A stretch of 64,000 bases of DNA from contig JANYKC010000027.1 in assembly GCA_025358255.1 (NCBI GenBank), positions 1 through 64,000 on the forward strand. Reading direction: 5' to 3'. A model generated the notes under the pieces. The model was not told where the DNA came from. It did not search any database and was given only the letters and a program-made list of their open reading frames with translations. A program made the position numbers and the translations under genes. This DNA is from Spirochaetaceae bacterium. Its GTDB lineage: Bacteria > Spirochaetota > Spirochaetia > Treponematales > Rectinemataceae. This document shows, in pieces, positions 1 through 7,458 of the stretch. Position 1 is the first letter of the stretch. Each line of letters begins with the position of its first letter.

Positions 1-133
1 TACCTTCCATGAGCTGACAGCCGAAGACGCCCGTATTTCCCTCGCTTCTATCCCGATCGCCAGTCAGCAAGCCTGACCGATTTCCGCCACCTCCGTTCGC
101 AAGCCCGGCGCGACGTGGGTGTGGAAGAATTGA

Positions 134-352
134 CGGTTACGAATCGAATACGCTTCGTCCAGCACCGGTACGGGCGCCTGGACTCGAGGAGGCACCACTC
201 CGGTACTGAGCAAGGACGGAGTGGTGGCATGGGACAACTATTATGTCTGGTTTGGCAGTCCAGTAATCGTGAACGGCAAGATCTGGATGTACTATGGCGC
301 TACCCCTGCCGGTGGTCCTTATGCCATCGGCCTTGCGCAGATGTTGAATTGA
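134..352 (+). pseudogene. C-terminal remnant of a beta-propeller glycosidase-like protein
   Basis: The reading frame ending with TGA at 350-352 encodes a C-terminal tail with SPVIVNGKIWMYYGA followed by an Ile-Gly-Leu-Ala strand. This resembles the last blade of five-bladed propeller glycosidases (GH43/GH130 style). The same frame is broken by TGA at 131-133 and at 74-76, and no other frame gives a continuous protein back to base 1. It is therefore best read as a decayed or frameshifted 3' fragment. The family call rests only on the WMYYG-type strand and is tentative. Confidence 0.4.
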
Positions 353-413
353 TTTTCGCAAGAACACTTTTTGCAGCGGACCATGCGGTCCGCTGTTTCT
401 TCACGTCCATTGG

Positions 414-1391
414 CTATTCTTTCTTGAGAGCGCTCTCCGGCCGGAAAATCCCTCCGAGGGAATATGCCGAGACCAGGTACACATAGGCCGAACCCTTGCT
501 CCTCACATAATAGCGCTGCCCTTCTGCCGCTTGGCCGACTTCCACAAAAAGAGGGCCTCCTTGGGCTTGCCCGATCTGGATGCGCCCGAGGATCTTCGAG
601 AAGGCATCGACGGGGGTCCGGGCGACCATGTCCTCACCGGAGAGGTTCTGGACCGCGCGGAGGACACTCTCTACCGCGATCGAGTCCAGGTTGGCGGCCT
701 TGCCCGACCAGGCCCCATCCTTGCGGATGGCCTGCCAAGAGAAGGGCTTCTGCGCCTTGCCCGACGCATCATTTGGAAAACTGGAATCAATTCTGAGGTC
801 CTGGACAGTGTCCGCAAGGAGGGGTGTTGATAAAAGCCTCAGGTCGAGCCAGCTTGCACGGGGCCTCGAGAGGTAGGACTCAAAACCCGTTTCCACCGCG
901 TAGATCGCCTTGCCGGATCCCGGCCTGACATAGAGCTCTTTTCCGGTCGGGCCATAGCCGCCGACCGCCAGGTCGGCGAGGACCTTGCCCTTTGCGTCCT
1001 TAAGGACAAGCTTTGCCCCTTGACCTTCTGCCAAGCCAAAATCCCCACTTCCTGAGAGGCCATCAGAGCGGAGCGAGAGTCGATTGATGCCGGACAGGAC
1101 GGCGAGGAAGGCATCGACCCTCCCTGCCTGGGCGGGAAGACTATCTGCCCCGTCCTGGCAGGACCACGCGGATCCGTCCTTCCTGAGAAGGAGCTTCTCC
1201 CCGGCAGAAGAACCCTCCTTGGACAACTGGATTTCGATGGAAGCCACCTCCGCCGTTTTTGCGGACAGGAGCCGGCCGGTCTCTGCACGCGCCTGGCGGC
1301 GGACGGGGGCAAGGAGGATCCCTGCGGCATAGATGCCGAGGAGGACCGCAAGGCAGGCCGAAAGCGAAATCACCTTCCTTCGATAGGTCAT
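414..1391 (-). CDS. DUF4340 domain-containing protein of a Gld-type ABC exporter operon
   Basis: A 325-residue protein with one N-terminal membrane segment (about residues 7-27), then a long soluble region with repeated 'asp-lys-gly-x-W' and 'VGG...LYVR' strands typical of DUF4340. Such proteins are usually encoded directly after a GldG-like protein and face the periplasm. The ATG overlaps the stop of the upstream gene by 4 nt (1388-1391), so translation is probably coupled. It is the last gene of a four-gene minus-strand operon (4786 down to 414). Its substrate and exact role are unknown. Confidence 0.8.
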   Translation of the reverse strand: MTYRRKVISLSACLAVLLGIYAAGILLAPVRRQARAETGRLLSAKTAEVASIEIQLSKEGSSAGEKLLLRKDGSAWSCQDGADSLPAQAGRVDAFLAVLSGINRLSLRSDGLSGSGDFGLAEGQGAKLVLKDAKGKVLADLAVGGYGPTGKELYVRPGSGKAIYAVETGFESYLSRPRASWLDLRLLSTPLLADTVQDLRIDSSFPNDASGKAQKPFSWQAIRKDGAWSGKAANLDSIAVESVLRAVQNLSGEDMVARTPVDAFSKILGRIQIGQAQGGPLFVEVGQAAEGQRYYVRSKGSAYVYLVSAYSLGGIFRPESALKKE

Positions 1392-3067
1392 GACGAAGCT
1401 CCCTTCGTGTCATTCGGGACTGGCGCGGTGCCGCCATTGGCTGCGCCGCCGCCATTGGCTTCGCCCATGCCCGTGCCGCCCATGCTGGCGGCGGCTTTCC
1501 TGCGCCGGGAACGCACGATGCCAAACAGCGCAAAGGCGCCGGGGATGATCGCCAGATTAAGTCCAATTATGAATAGCTCAAGGGTTGCCTTCCGTCGGGG
1601 ATCCTTGATCTTCACGAGCCTCGGATCGCGGGATCCCCTGGCCTTGAGCGCCGCGAGTTCCTCGCCCCATGAGACCAATTCCACGGCGTTCGCCGCGAAA
1701 CTCGCGTTGAAGAGGCTGTCGGTGAGGGACATGAGGTCGGTCGCGAAATCGGCGGAGCCCACGACGATGAGCCGGGAAGCCTTGGCTTCCCTGGGCAGGG
1801 GTGGGAGGGCGGCCGCGCCTCCTCGCGCGGGCAGGGCCTTTCCGGCGTAGGCCATCGGGAGCCTGCCCTCAAGGCTTGCGGCGAGGATGTACTGTCCCGT
1901 CGTGGCGGGGGCTTCCTGGGTGTAGCGCCCCTCGTCCTCGGGCGCGACGGCGAAATCCTTGGTCTGCAGCCAGGCATTGGAGGTGCTGCGAACCAGGGGC
2001 AAGGCAACGACCCCGACCGGAGGAGAGAGCTCCAGGGGGCTTGGCCACATGAGGTCCAGGCCAGGGAAATTCGCGGTCAAGGGGCTTTTGGGGTCGCAGT
2101 CCTCGGCACGGATGACGATCCAGTGGGGATAGCGGACATAGCGTATGTTCTGGCCGCCTGAGGCAGTCTGGTCCTGGAAAGGAAGGCTGCGCGCCGAGAC
2201 ATCGAGGACAAGTTCCTTGCGGACCTTCACCCCGTATTTGGAGAGGTTTCCAATAAGCGCACCCTGAGCGAGGGGCGCGGCGGCAAGGCCCTGCTTCGTG
2301 TCGATGCCGACACCCCTGACCGCCATGAAAGTGGCGCCTCCCCCGGCGAGCCACGCATCGATGCGATAGGCGGCATAATCATCGAGGTCGGCATTCCCGA
2401 GGACGATGAGGACGCCCGCTTCCGCGGGGACTTCCTCTCCGGAATTGAGAGCGCGGACCTTCCACCCGGCGGCGCGCAGGGACTCGTCCAAGGCCCGGTA
2501 GTCCTGGGCGTAGCTCTTGTCGGCGTCACCGACAAGGACGGCGGCTACCTGTGGCTTGCCCGAGACTGCGCGATAAACCGCCTTGACCACGCCGTACTCA
2601 AGGCCCTCGATGCCGAGGACGAAAGGAAGGGATTCCGACCTTCCCCGATACTGGACGACCACGCCCGAATACACCGTGGCTATCCGCGCCTCGTTGTCCA
2701 CGATGACCTGCATGCGCTGGGGCTGGATCCCCAGGGATTCCAGCGCGCCTGCGTTCGATTTCGGGTCTGCGACCTCGACAGTGATCTTGCCCCTGCCCTG
2801 ACCCTCGAACTTGCGAAGGTAGTCCTCGACCTGCCTGGGGCCGGGGTGGCGGGCCACGAGGTCAGGAGAGACATAGTAGGTGATGAGGAGCTTGTCATCG
2901 AGGCTCTTGTAAAGGTTGCGCGAAACCGAGGAGAGACTGTAGCTGCCCCTCGCCGTCAGGTCGAGCGGCACGTGGAAATGGTCCAGCACGAGGGCCGCGG
3001 CCGCGAGGACCGCCGTGGTGAGGGCGAGGAGCACAAGGCTCCTCCGCTTGCCTATGCTTGCGGTCAT
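1388..3067 (-). CDS. GldG-like ABC transporter auxiliary protein
   Basis: A 559-residue protein with an N-terminal membrane helix (about residues 8-28), a large extracytoplasmic domain of the ABC_transp_aux/GldG type, and a C-terminal helix near residues 510-530 followed by a basic and Gly/Ala/Met-rich tail. The start is placed at 3067 because GGAG lies at good spacing upstream; an ATG 30 nt further upstream would run into the permease gene. The permease stop is 4 nt away. In gliding Bacteroidetes GldG partners GldA and GldF. In spirochaetes the same module is a general export system of unknown cargo, and no gliding function should be inferred. Confidence 0.8.
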   Translation of the reverse strand: MTASIGKRRSLVLLALTTAVLAAAALVLDHFHVPLDLTARGSYSLSSVSRNLYKSLDDKLLITYYVSPDLVARHPGPRQVEDYLRKFEGQGRGKITVEVADPKSNAGALESLGIQPQRMQVIVDNEARIATVYSGVVVQYRGRSESLPFVLGIEGLEYGVVKAVYRAVSGKPQVAAVLVGDADKSYAQDYRALDESLRAAGWKVRALNSGEEVPAEAGVLIVLGNADLDDYAAYRIDAWLAGGGATFMAVRGVGIDTKQGLAAAPLAQGALIGNLSKYGVKVRKELVLDVSARSLPFQDQTASGGQNIRYVRYPHWIVIRAEDCDPKSPLTANFPGLDLMWPSPLELSPPVGVVALPLVRSTSNAWLQTKDFAVAPEDEGRYTQEAPATTGQYILAASLEGRLPMAYAGKALPARGGAAALPPLPREAKASRLIVVGSADFATDLMSLTDSLFNASFAANAVELVSWGEELAALKARGSRDPRLVKIKDPRRKATLELFIIGLNLAIIPGAFALFGIVRSRRRKAAASMGGTGMGEANGGGAANGGTAPVPNDTKGASS

Positions 3068-3071
3068 CTCT

Positions 3072-3794
3072 TCAGCTCCATTTCCGGCGATGGACATTCC
3101 ATGCCGTCAAGTACAGGAAGAACAGCGTGAGGATCAGGTAGAAGGAAAGGTCCCTGGTGTCAAGGACGCCCCGTGCCAGGGAGGAATAATGCGCGGAAAG
3201 CGAAAGCCATGCGAACAGCGCGGCGGCCGCCCCTTGTGAATGAACGAAGGCTCCGAGCTTGTCCACGAGGACAAAAGCGAGGATGAGGAGGCTGGCTCCC
3301 ACAAAGGCGCTCACCTGGTTCTTGGCCATGGAGGAGACCCATTCCCCAATGGCAGTGGCCGCGGCCGCGGCGAGGAGGATTCCTAGATATTGGCCGAAGA
3401 TCGCGCCTGCGTCGAAACTCCCGAGGAGGGAGAGCGAGAGGGGCACGCCAAGAGAGAGGAGGAGGGCAACGGCGAAGACAGCGAAGGCGGCGATGAACTT
3501 GCCCGCGACGAGCTCCGCTTCGGAAAAAGGCAGGGTGAGCAGAAGTTCGTAGGTGCCAAGGCGGCGCTCCTCGGCCCAGCTCCGCATTGTCGCTGCCGGG
3601 ATGAGGAAAGCGAACATTACAGGCATTATGGAGAACCATGGCCCGAGGTCGGCCTGTCCCCTGGCGAAATAGCTTTGGAATATGAAAAGCCAGGCTGAGC
3701 TGAAGACAAGGAAGGCGACGGCAAGGACATAGGCTATTGGAGAATTGAAGGCGGAGCGGAATTCGCGCCTTGCGATGACGAGAGTGCCCTTCAT
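3072..3794 (-). CDS. ABC-2 type permease subunit (GldF-like)
   Basis: A 240-residue integral membrane protein with six apparent hydrophobic segments and the cytoplasmic motif RSWAEERRLGTYELLLTLP, typical of ABC-2 permeases of the Gld/Nos group. It would form the channel energised by the ATPase encoded just upstream. Its start overlaps the ATPase stop by 4 nt (3791-3794), and the GldG-like gene begins 4 nt after its stop, so the operon order is ATPase, permease, GldG-like, DUF4340. The length is usual for the family. Confidence 0.85.
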   Translation of the reverse strand: MKGTLVIARREFRSAFNSPIAYVLAVAFLVFSSAWLFIFQSYFARGQADLGPWFSIMPVMFAFLIPAATMRSWAEERRLGTYELLLTLPFSEAELVAGKFIAAFAVFAVALLLSLGVPLSLSLLGSFDAGAIFGQYLGILLAAAAATAIGEWVSSMAKNQVSAFVGASLLILAFVLVDKLGAFVHSQGAAAALFAWLSLSAHYSSLARGVLDTRDLSFYLILTLFFLYLTAWNVHRRKWS

Positions 3795-4786
3795 GCGCGA
3801 CCCCCTTCCTGGGTGAGCTTGACGAAGATCTCCTCAAGGGAGAGCCGGCGTCGGGACAGCTCAAGGAGCACGAGGTCGCGCGAGACGGCCCAGTCGAATA
3901 CCGCCTCGCCGAATTCATCGGCACCTTGATCCCCGCCATGCCCGATTGCCGTACCGGCCTTGGCAAAGGAGATCTCCGCGGCGAAAGCGGGACTTCCATC
4001 CCCTTCACAGCGGAGGATCGCGCGTATCCCTGGGATGGTCCCCAGCAAGGCCCGGAAATCCTCGAGGCACAGCGCGTGGTTCCTGGCCTTTATCCTGAAG
4101 CCGAGCCTTTCCTCGCCTTTCAGGGCTTCGCCTATTTCCTCTGGCGTGCCCTGCGCGGCCACGAGGCCTTCGTTCAGGATAACCACCGAGGAACAGACAG
4201 CCTCGACTTCCTGGAGTATATGGGTCGAGATGATGACGGTCTTTTCCTTGCCGAGCTCCATGATGAGATTCCGGATCTCGAGGATCTGGTTGGGATCGAG
4301 GCCCGTGGTGGGTTCGTCGAGGATGAGGACCGGGGGATCATGGAGGATTGCCTGGGCGAGGCCGAGGCGCTGGCGAAACCCCTTTGAGAGCTCCTCCACG
4401 GGCTTTCGCCAGACGGAGGACAGGCCGCAGGCGGCGACCGCCTTTTCGATGGCTGCCTTCCGGGCTGCGCCCTCAAGCCCCCGGGCATCCGCGACGAAGG
4501 ATAGGTACTCCTCAGGATTCTGGTCGGGGTATAGGGGGGCGGATTCCGGCAGGTAGCCTATGAGTCGCTTGATCTCAAGGGGATGCTCGCCGACGTCCAG
4601 GTCCTCGACCATGGCGCTGCCGCCATCAGGGAAGTGGTATCCGGTGAGGATCTTTATGATGCTGGTCTTGCCTGCGCCATTGGGACCGAGGAGACCGAGG
4701 ATATCGCCCCGGTTGACCTCGAAGGAGACGCCGCGGACCGCCTCGGTCCTGCCGTAGCTTTTCACGAGTTCGACGGCTCGGATCAC
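3791..4786 (-). CDS. ABC transporter ATP-binding protein (GldA-like)
   Basis: A 331-residue ABC ATPase. The Walker A motif is GLLGPNGAGKTSIIK (about residues 32-46), the signature is LSKGFRQRLGLAQA, and Walker B is PVLILDEPTTGLDPNQ, followed by the switch His in ISTHILQEVE. The C-terminal ~100 residues are the extra domain seen in drug/antibiotic-type ATPases (DUF4162-like). The start is GTG at 4786 with AAAGGAG at about 6 nt. It is the first gene of the exporter operon. The 87-nt gap to RNase Z contains no obvious terminator hairpin. Confidence 0.9.
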   Translation of the reverse strand: MIRAVELVKSYGRTEAVRGVSFEVNRGDILGLLGPNGAGKTSIIKILTGYHFPDGGSAMVEDLDVGEHPLEIKRLIGYLPESAPLYPDQNPEEYLSFVADARGLEGAARKAAIEKAVAACGLSSVWRKPVEELSKGFRQRLGLAQAILHDPPVLILDEPTTGLDPNQILEIRNLIMELGKEKTVIISTHILQEVEAVCSSVVILNEGLVAAQGTPEEIGEALKGEERLGFRIKARNHALCLEDFRALLGTIPGIRAILRCEGDGSPAFAAEISFAKAGTAIGHGGDQGADEFGEAVFDWAVSRDLVLLELSRRRLSLEEIFVKLTQEGGRA

Positions 4787-4873
4787 GATTGCTCCTTTTG
4801 AGAATTTTTACCGTGCAAGACGGGATATCGGGGGAAAACAAACGAGGGCCGATCAAGGTTACCGCAAACAGCC

Positions 4874-5803
4874 CTAGTCGACATACTCGATCGGGAAGGC
4901 CATCCGATCCCTTGTAAGGACCGTGGCCGGAAAGACCGGAACGGCTTCCTCGAGGAGCTTCTTGAGCTCGCGGTCCGTATACCGGGGACTGTAGTGGATA
5001 AGGCCGAGCTTCTTCACCCCGCCAGCTTCCTTGGCTATCTGCGCGGCCTGGACAGCGGTCATGTGCTTTTTCTCGACGGCGCTCGACAGCAAGGAATGCT
5101 CGAACATGCCTTCGCAGACGAGGAGGTCGGAATCGGCGACCTCCTTGGCGATCTCGGGAAAGTAGAGGCTGTCCGTCACATAGCTGAATTTGCGGCCCGA
5201 GCGCTTTTCGCCCATGACATCCCCGGGATGGATCACGCGGCCATCGGGGAGGTTCACGTCGCTGCCCCCCTGGAGGGTGGACCACAGTGGACCTCGTGGC
5301 ACTCCCAATTCCATGGCCCTGTCGGGATGGAAGGCACCCGGGCGCGTTTCCTCCTCCATCGCGTAGCCAAAGCAGTTCTTGGTGTGGCGCAACTGGAAAG
5401 CGCGCACGGAGAATCCATCGCCCTGCCAGATGACCTGGGGTTCGGTGATCTCCTTGACGATTATTTCGTAATTGATGTACATGTCCAGCACTCGTCGGCT
5501 TTGGTCGATATACTCGGCGATCCGAGGCGGTCCAAAAATATACAAAGGATCGTCCCGGTCGACCTGGCTCGAAAGCATGAGGATGCCCGGAAGCCCCGTG
5601 ACATGATCGGCATGCATATGGGAAACGAAGATGGCAGTGATCTTCTTCCATCGGAGGTTCAAGCGACGGATCGAGACCTGGGTGCCCTCGCCACCGTCGA
5701 AAAGGAAGAGTTCCCCCTCCCGCCGCAACAGGACGCTCGTGAGCGAACGTTGGGGAAGGGGCATCATGCCGCCGCAGCCGAGTACAAAAGCTTCAAGGTT
5801 CAT
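4874..5803 (-). CDS. rnz: Ribonuclease Z
   Basis: A 309-residue metallo-beta-lactamase-fold endonuclease that would remove 3' trailers from tRNA precursors. The zinc motif HMHADH lies at about residues 63-68 in FVSHMHADHVTGLPG, with further ligands in VTDSLYFP and LIHYSPRY. The N-terminal GCGGMMPLPQR loop and the length fit RNase Z. Neither tRNA gene in this window encodes CCA, which suits 3' processing by this enzyme. There is no Shine-Dalgarno sequence; a promoter ends 8 nt before the ATG, so the message may be leaderless. Confidence 0.92.
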   Translation of the reverse strand: MNLEAFVLGCGGMMPLPQRSLTSVLLRREGELFLFDGGEGTQVSIRRLNLRWKKITAIFVSHMHADHVTGLPGILMLSSQVDRDDPLYIFGPPRIAEYIDQSRRVLDMYINYEIIVKEITEPQVIWQGDGFSVRAFQLRHTKNCFGYAMEEETRPGAFHPDRAMELGVPRGPLWSTLQGGSDVNLPDGRVIHPGDVMGEKRSGRKFSYVTDSLYFPEIAKEVADSDLLVCEGMFEHSLLSSAVEKKHMTAVQAAQIAKEAGGVKKLGLIHYSPRYTDRELKKLLEEAVPVFPATVLTRDRMAFPIEYVD

Positions 5804-5811
5804 CGCGCGAA

Positions 5812-5841
5812 ACTATAGCCTGCACGCGCCGGATTAGGCAA
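5812..5841 (-). promoter_or_regulatory. Promoter of rnz, candidate leaderless
   Basis: On the minus strand TTGCCT (5836-5841), an 18-nt spacer and TATAGT (5812-5817), followed by TTCGCGCG and the ATG at 5803. Only 8 nt separate the -10 box from the start codon, so transcription would begin at or next to the ATG. Confidence 0.6.
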
Positions 5842-5898
5842 CGCCCGCCAGGGAGGCAATAAATAGGAGATGGCCCTCAATGAAGCCTGGAAGCCGCC

Positions 5899-7458
5899 AT
5901 GACTGCCGCAGGCAAGCGGAGGGTCGCGATCGCCTCGAAGCCCTTGTTGTCAAGGGCCACATCATGCGAAAGTGATGCCATGGACGCATTTACCGGACTC
6001 GGCCTACCCGAAGCCATCGCAACGGGCCTTTCATCCCTCGGTTTCGCGGCGCCGACTCCCGTCCAGACCCAGGCCATCCCGGCCCTGGTCGCGGGCCGCG
6101 ACATCCTCATGGAATCCGAGACGGGCACCGGCAAGACCTTCGCCTACCTGGCGCCTGCGATGGCAATCTGCGCCGAGGCCAAGGGCAAGTCCCCTCCTTT
6201 GGTCCTCGTGGCGGCTCCTACCCAGGAACTTGCCGTCCAGATCGGCCGGGAATCAGAGCGCTTGGCCAAGGCCTGCGGCATCACGCTGCGCAGTGTCGTC
6301 ATCCTGGGCGGCACCCCCCTTTCGCGCCAAGCCGGACTCCTCCACGGCGGCCCATCGCTCCTCGTAGGAACACTTGGCCGCCTTGCCGACCATGTAGCCC
6401 TTGGCACGATCAAGACCGCAACCCTCCGCCTCCTTGTCCTCGATGAAGGGGACCGCCTCCTGGCCCCTGAGACCGAGGAGGCCGTCATCAAGCTCCTCTC
6501 CAAGGTGCCCAGGACTTGCACCAGGGCGATAGTATCGGCAACCCTGCCCAAGCGTGCCCGGGACAAGGCAGCGCCCTTCCTCAGGGATCCCCTCGAGGTA
6601 GCGGTCGCCGCCGATCGCGCGGTCATAGCGGGCGATATTGAGCACTGGGCCTTCTATTGCGATGGCCGAAAGCGCCTCGATTTCCTTCGCCGCCTCGAGG
6701 CTGCCATAAAGCCCGAGCGCTGCCTGGTCTTTTTGTCCGCAGCCGCCCGCGTCGAATCCGTCGCCGAGCGTCTGGAGGCGATGGGGCTGCCCGTCGCCTG
6801 CATGCAGGCGCGGCTCAACAAGGAAGACCGAAGGGTTGCCCTCGAGCGCTTCGCTGAGGGGAGGATACGCTACCTCGTCACGAGCGATCTCGGCGCGCGC
6901 GGACTCGACATACAGGGACTCAGCCATGTCGTGAGCCTCGACCTCCCCGAGGAAGGCACCGTATACATCCACCGCGCAGGACGGACGGGACGGGCTGGCG
7001 CCAAGGGCATATCCATTGTCCTGGCCGACGACGTCGAACTCCAGCGGGCTTCGCGGTTGGCCGTACGCGAGGGCTTCGTGTTCCGCTGCAAGTTGCTCGA
7101 GGGGGGCGAGGTGCTCGAGCCTCCCACAGTGGAATTTTTCGCCCGGGTGGAACGCGCCGAACTTGAAAAAGCCGCGCATAGGGAGCGTCGCAACAAGGCG
7201 GACGCGGATGCCGCGGCCGGGGCGCCGCGAGGGAAATTCTCGCCCTATACGAGCACCTACAATTCGCGGACAAATGCCAGCCAGCCCCGCACACAGTCCG
7301 GACGCGACAGTAGCGCGCCTGAGGGTGGCCAGTACGAAGCGCGCCGAGGCGAGGCACAGCCCCGCGAGAATCCTTTGAGGGATACTGATCCCCAAGGCAG
7401 GCCTGAGAAAAGGCCAGCCAGGCATTTCCACCAGAAGCGGGAGGATGGACGGCGTTGA
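5899..7458 (+). CDS. DEAD-box family ATP-dependent RNA helicase (DEGD variant)
   Basis: A 519-residue two-domain RNA helicase with a Q motif (PTPVQTQAIP), motif I SETGTGKT, Ia PTQELA, motif II LDEGDRLL, motif III SATLP, and motifs V/VI TSDLGARGLDIQG and HRAGRTGRAG. Motif II reads DEGD rather than DEAD. The last ~110 residues are basic, Arg/Glu/Gln-rich and probably disordered, as in RNA-binding tails of this family. The start is uncertain: ATG 5899 is taken, but ATG 5980 would begin nearer the Q motif. An 11-codon reading frame (5870-5902) precedes 5899 and overlaps it as ATGA. The stop overlaps the next gene. Confidence 0.9.
   Translation: MTAAGKRRVAIASKPLLSRATSCESDAMDAFTGLGLPEAIATGLSSLGFAAPTPVQTQAIPALVAGRDILMESETGTGKTFAYLAPAMAICAEAKGKSPPLVLVAAPTQELAVQIGRESERLAKACGITLRSVVILGGTPLSRQAGLLHGGPSLLVGTLGRLADHVALGTIKTATLRLLVLDEGDRLLAPETEEAVIKLLSKVPRTCTRAIVSATLPKRARDKAAPFLRDPLEVAVAADRAVIAGDIEHWAFYCDGRKRLDFLRRLEAAIKPERCLVFLSAAARVESVAERLEAMGLPVACMQARLNKEDRRVALERFAEGRIRYLVTSDLGARGLDIQGLSHVVSLDLPEEGTVYIHRAGRTGRAGAKGISIVLADDVELQRASRLAVREGFVFRCKLLEGGEVLEPPTVEFFARVERAELEKAAHRERRNKADADAAAGAPRGKFSPYTSTYNSRTNASQPRTQSGRDSSAPEGGQYEARRGEAQPRENPLRDTDPQGRPEKRPARHFHQKREDGRR

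Noticed and set aside
2797..3130. An alternative GldG start at 3097
   Set aside because: It would overlap the permease gene by 26 nt and has no ribosome site, whereas 3067 has GGAG.
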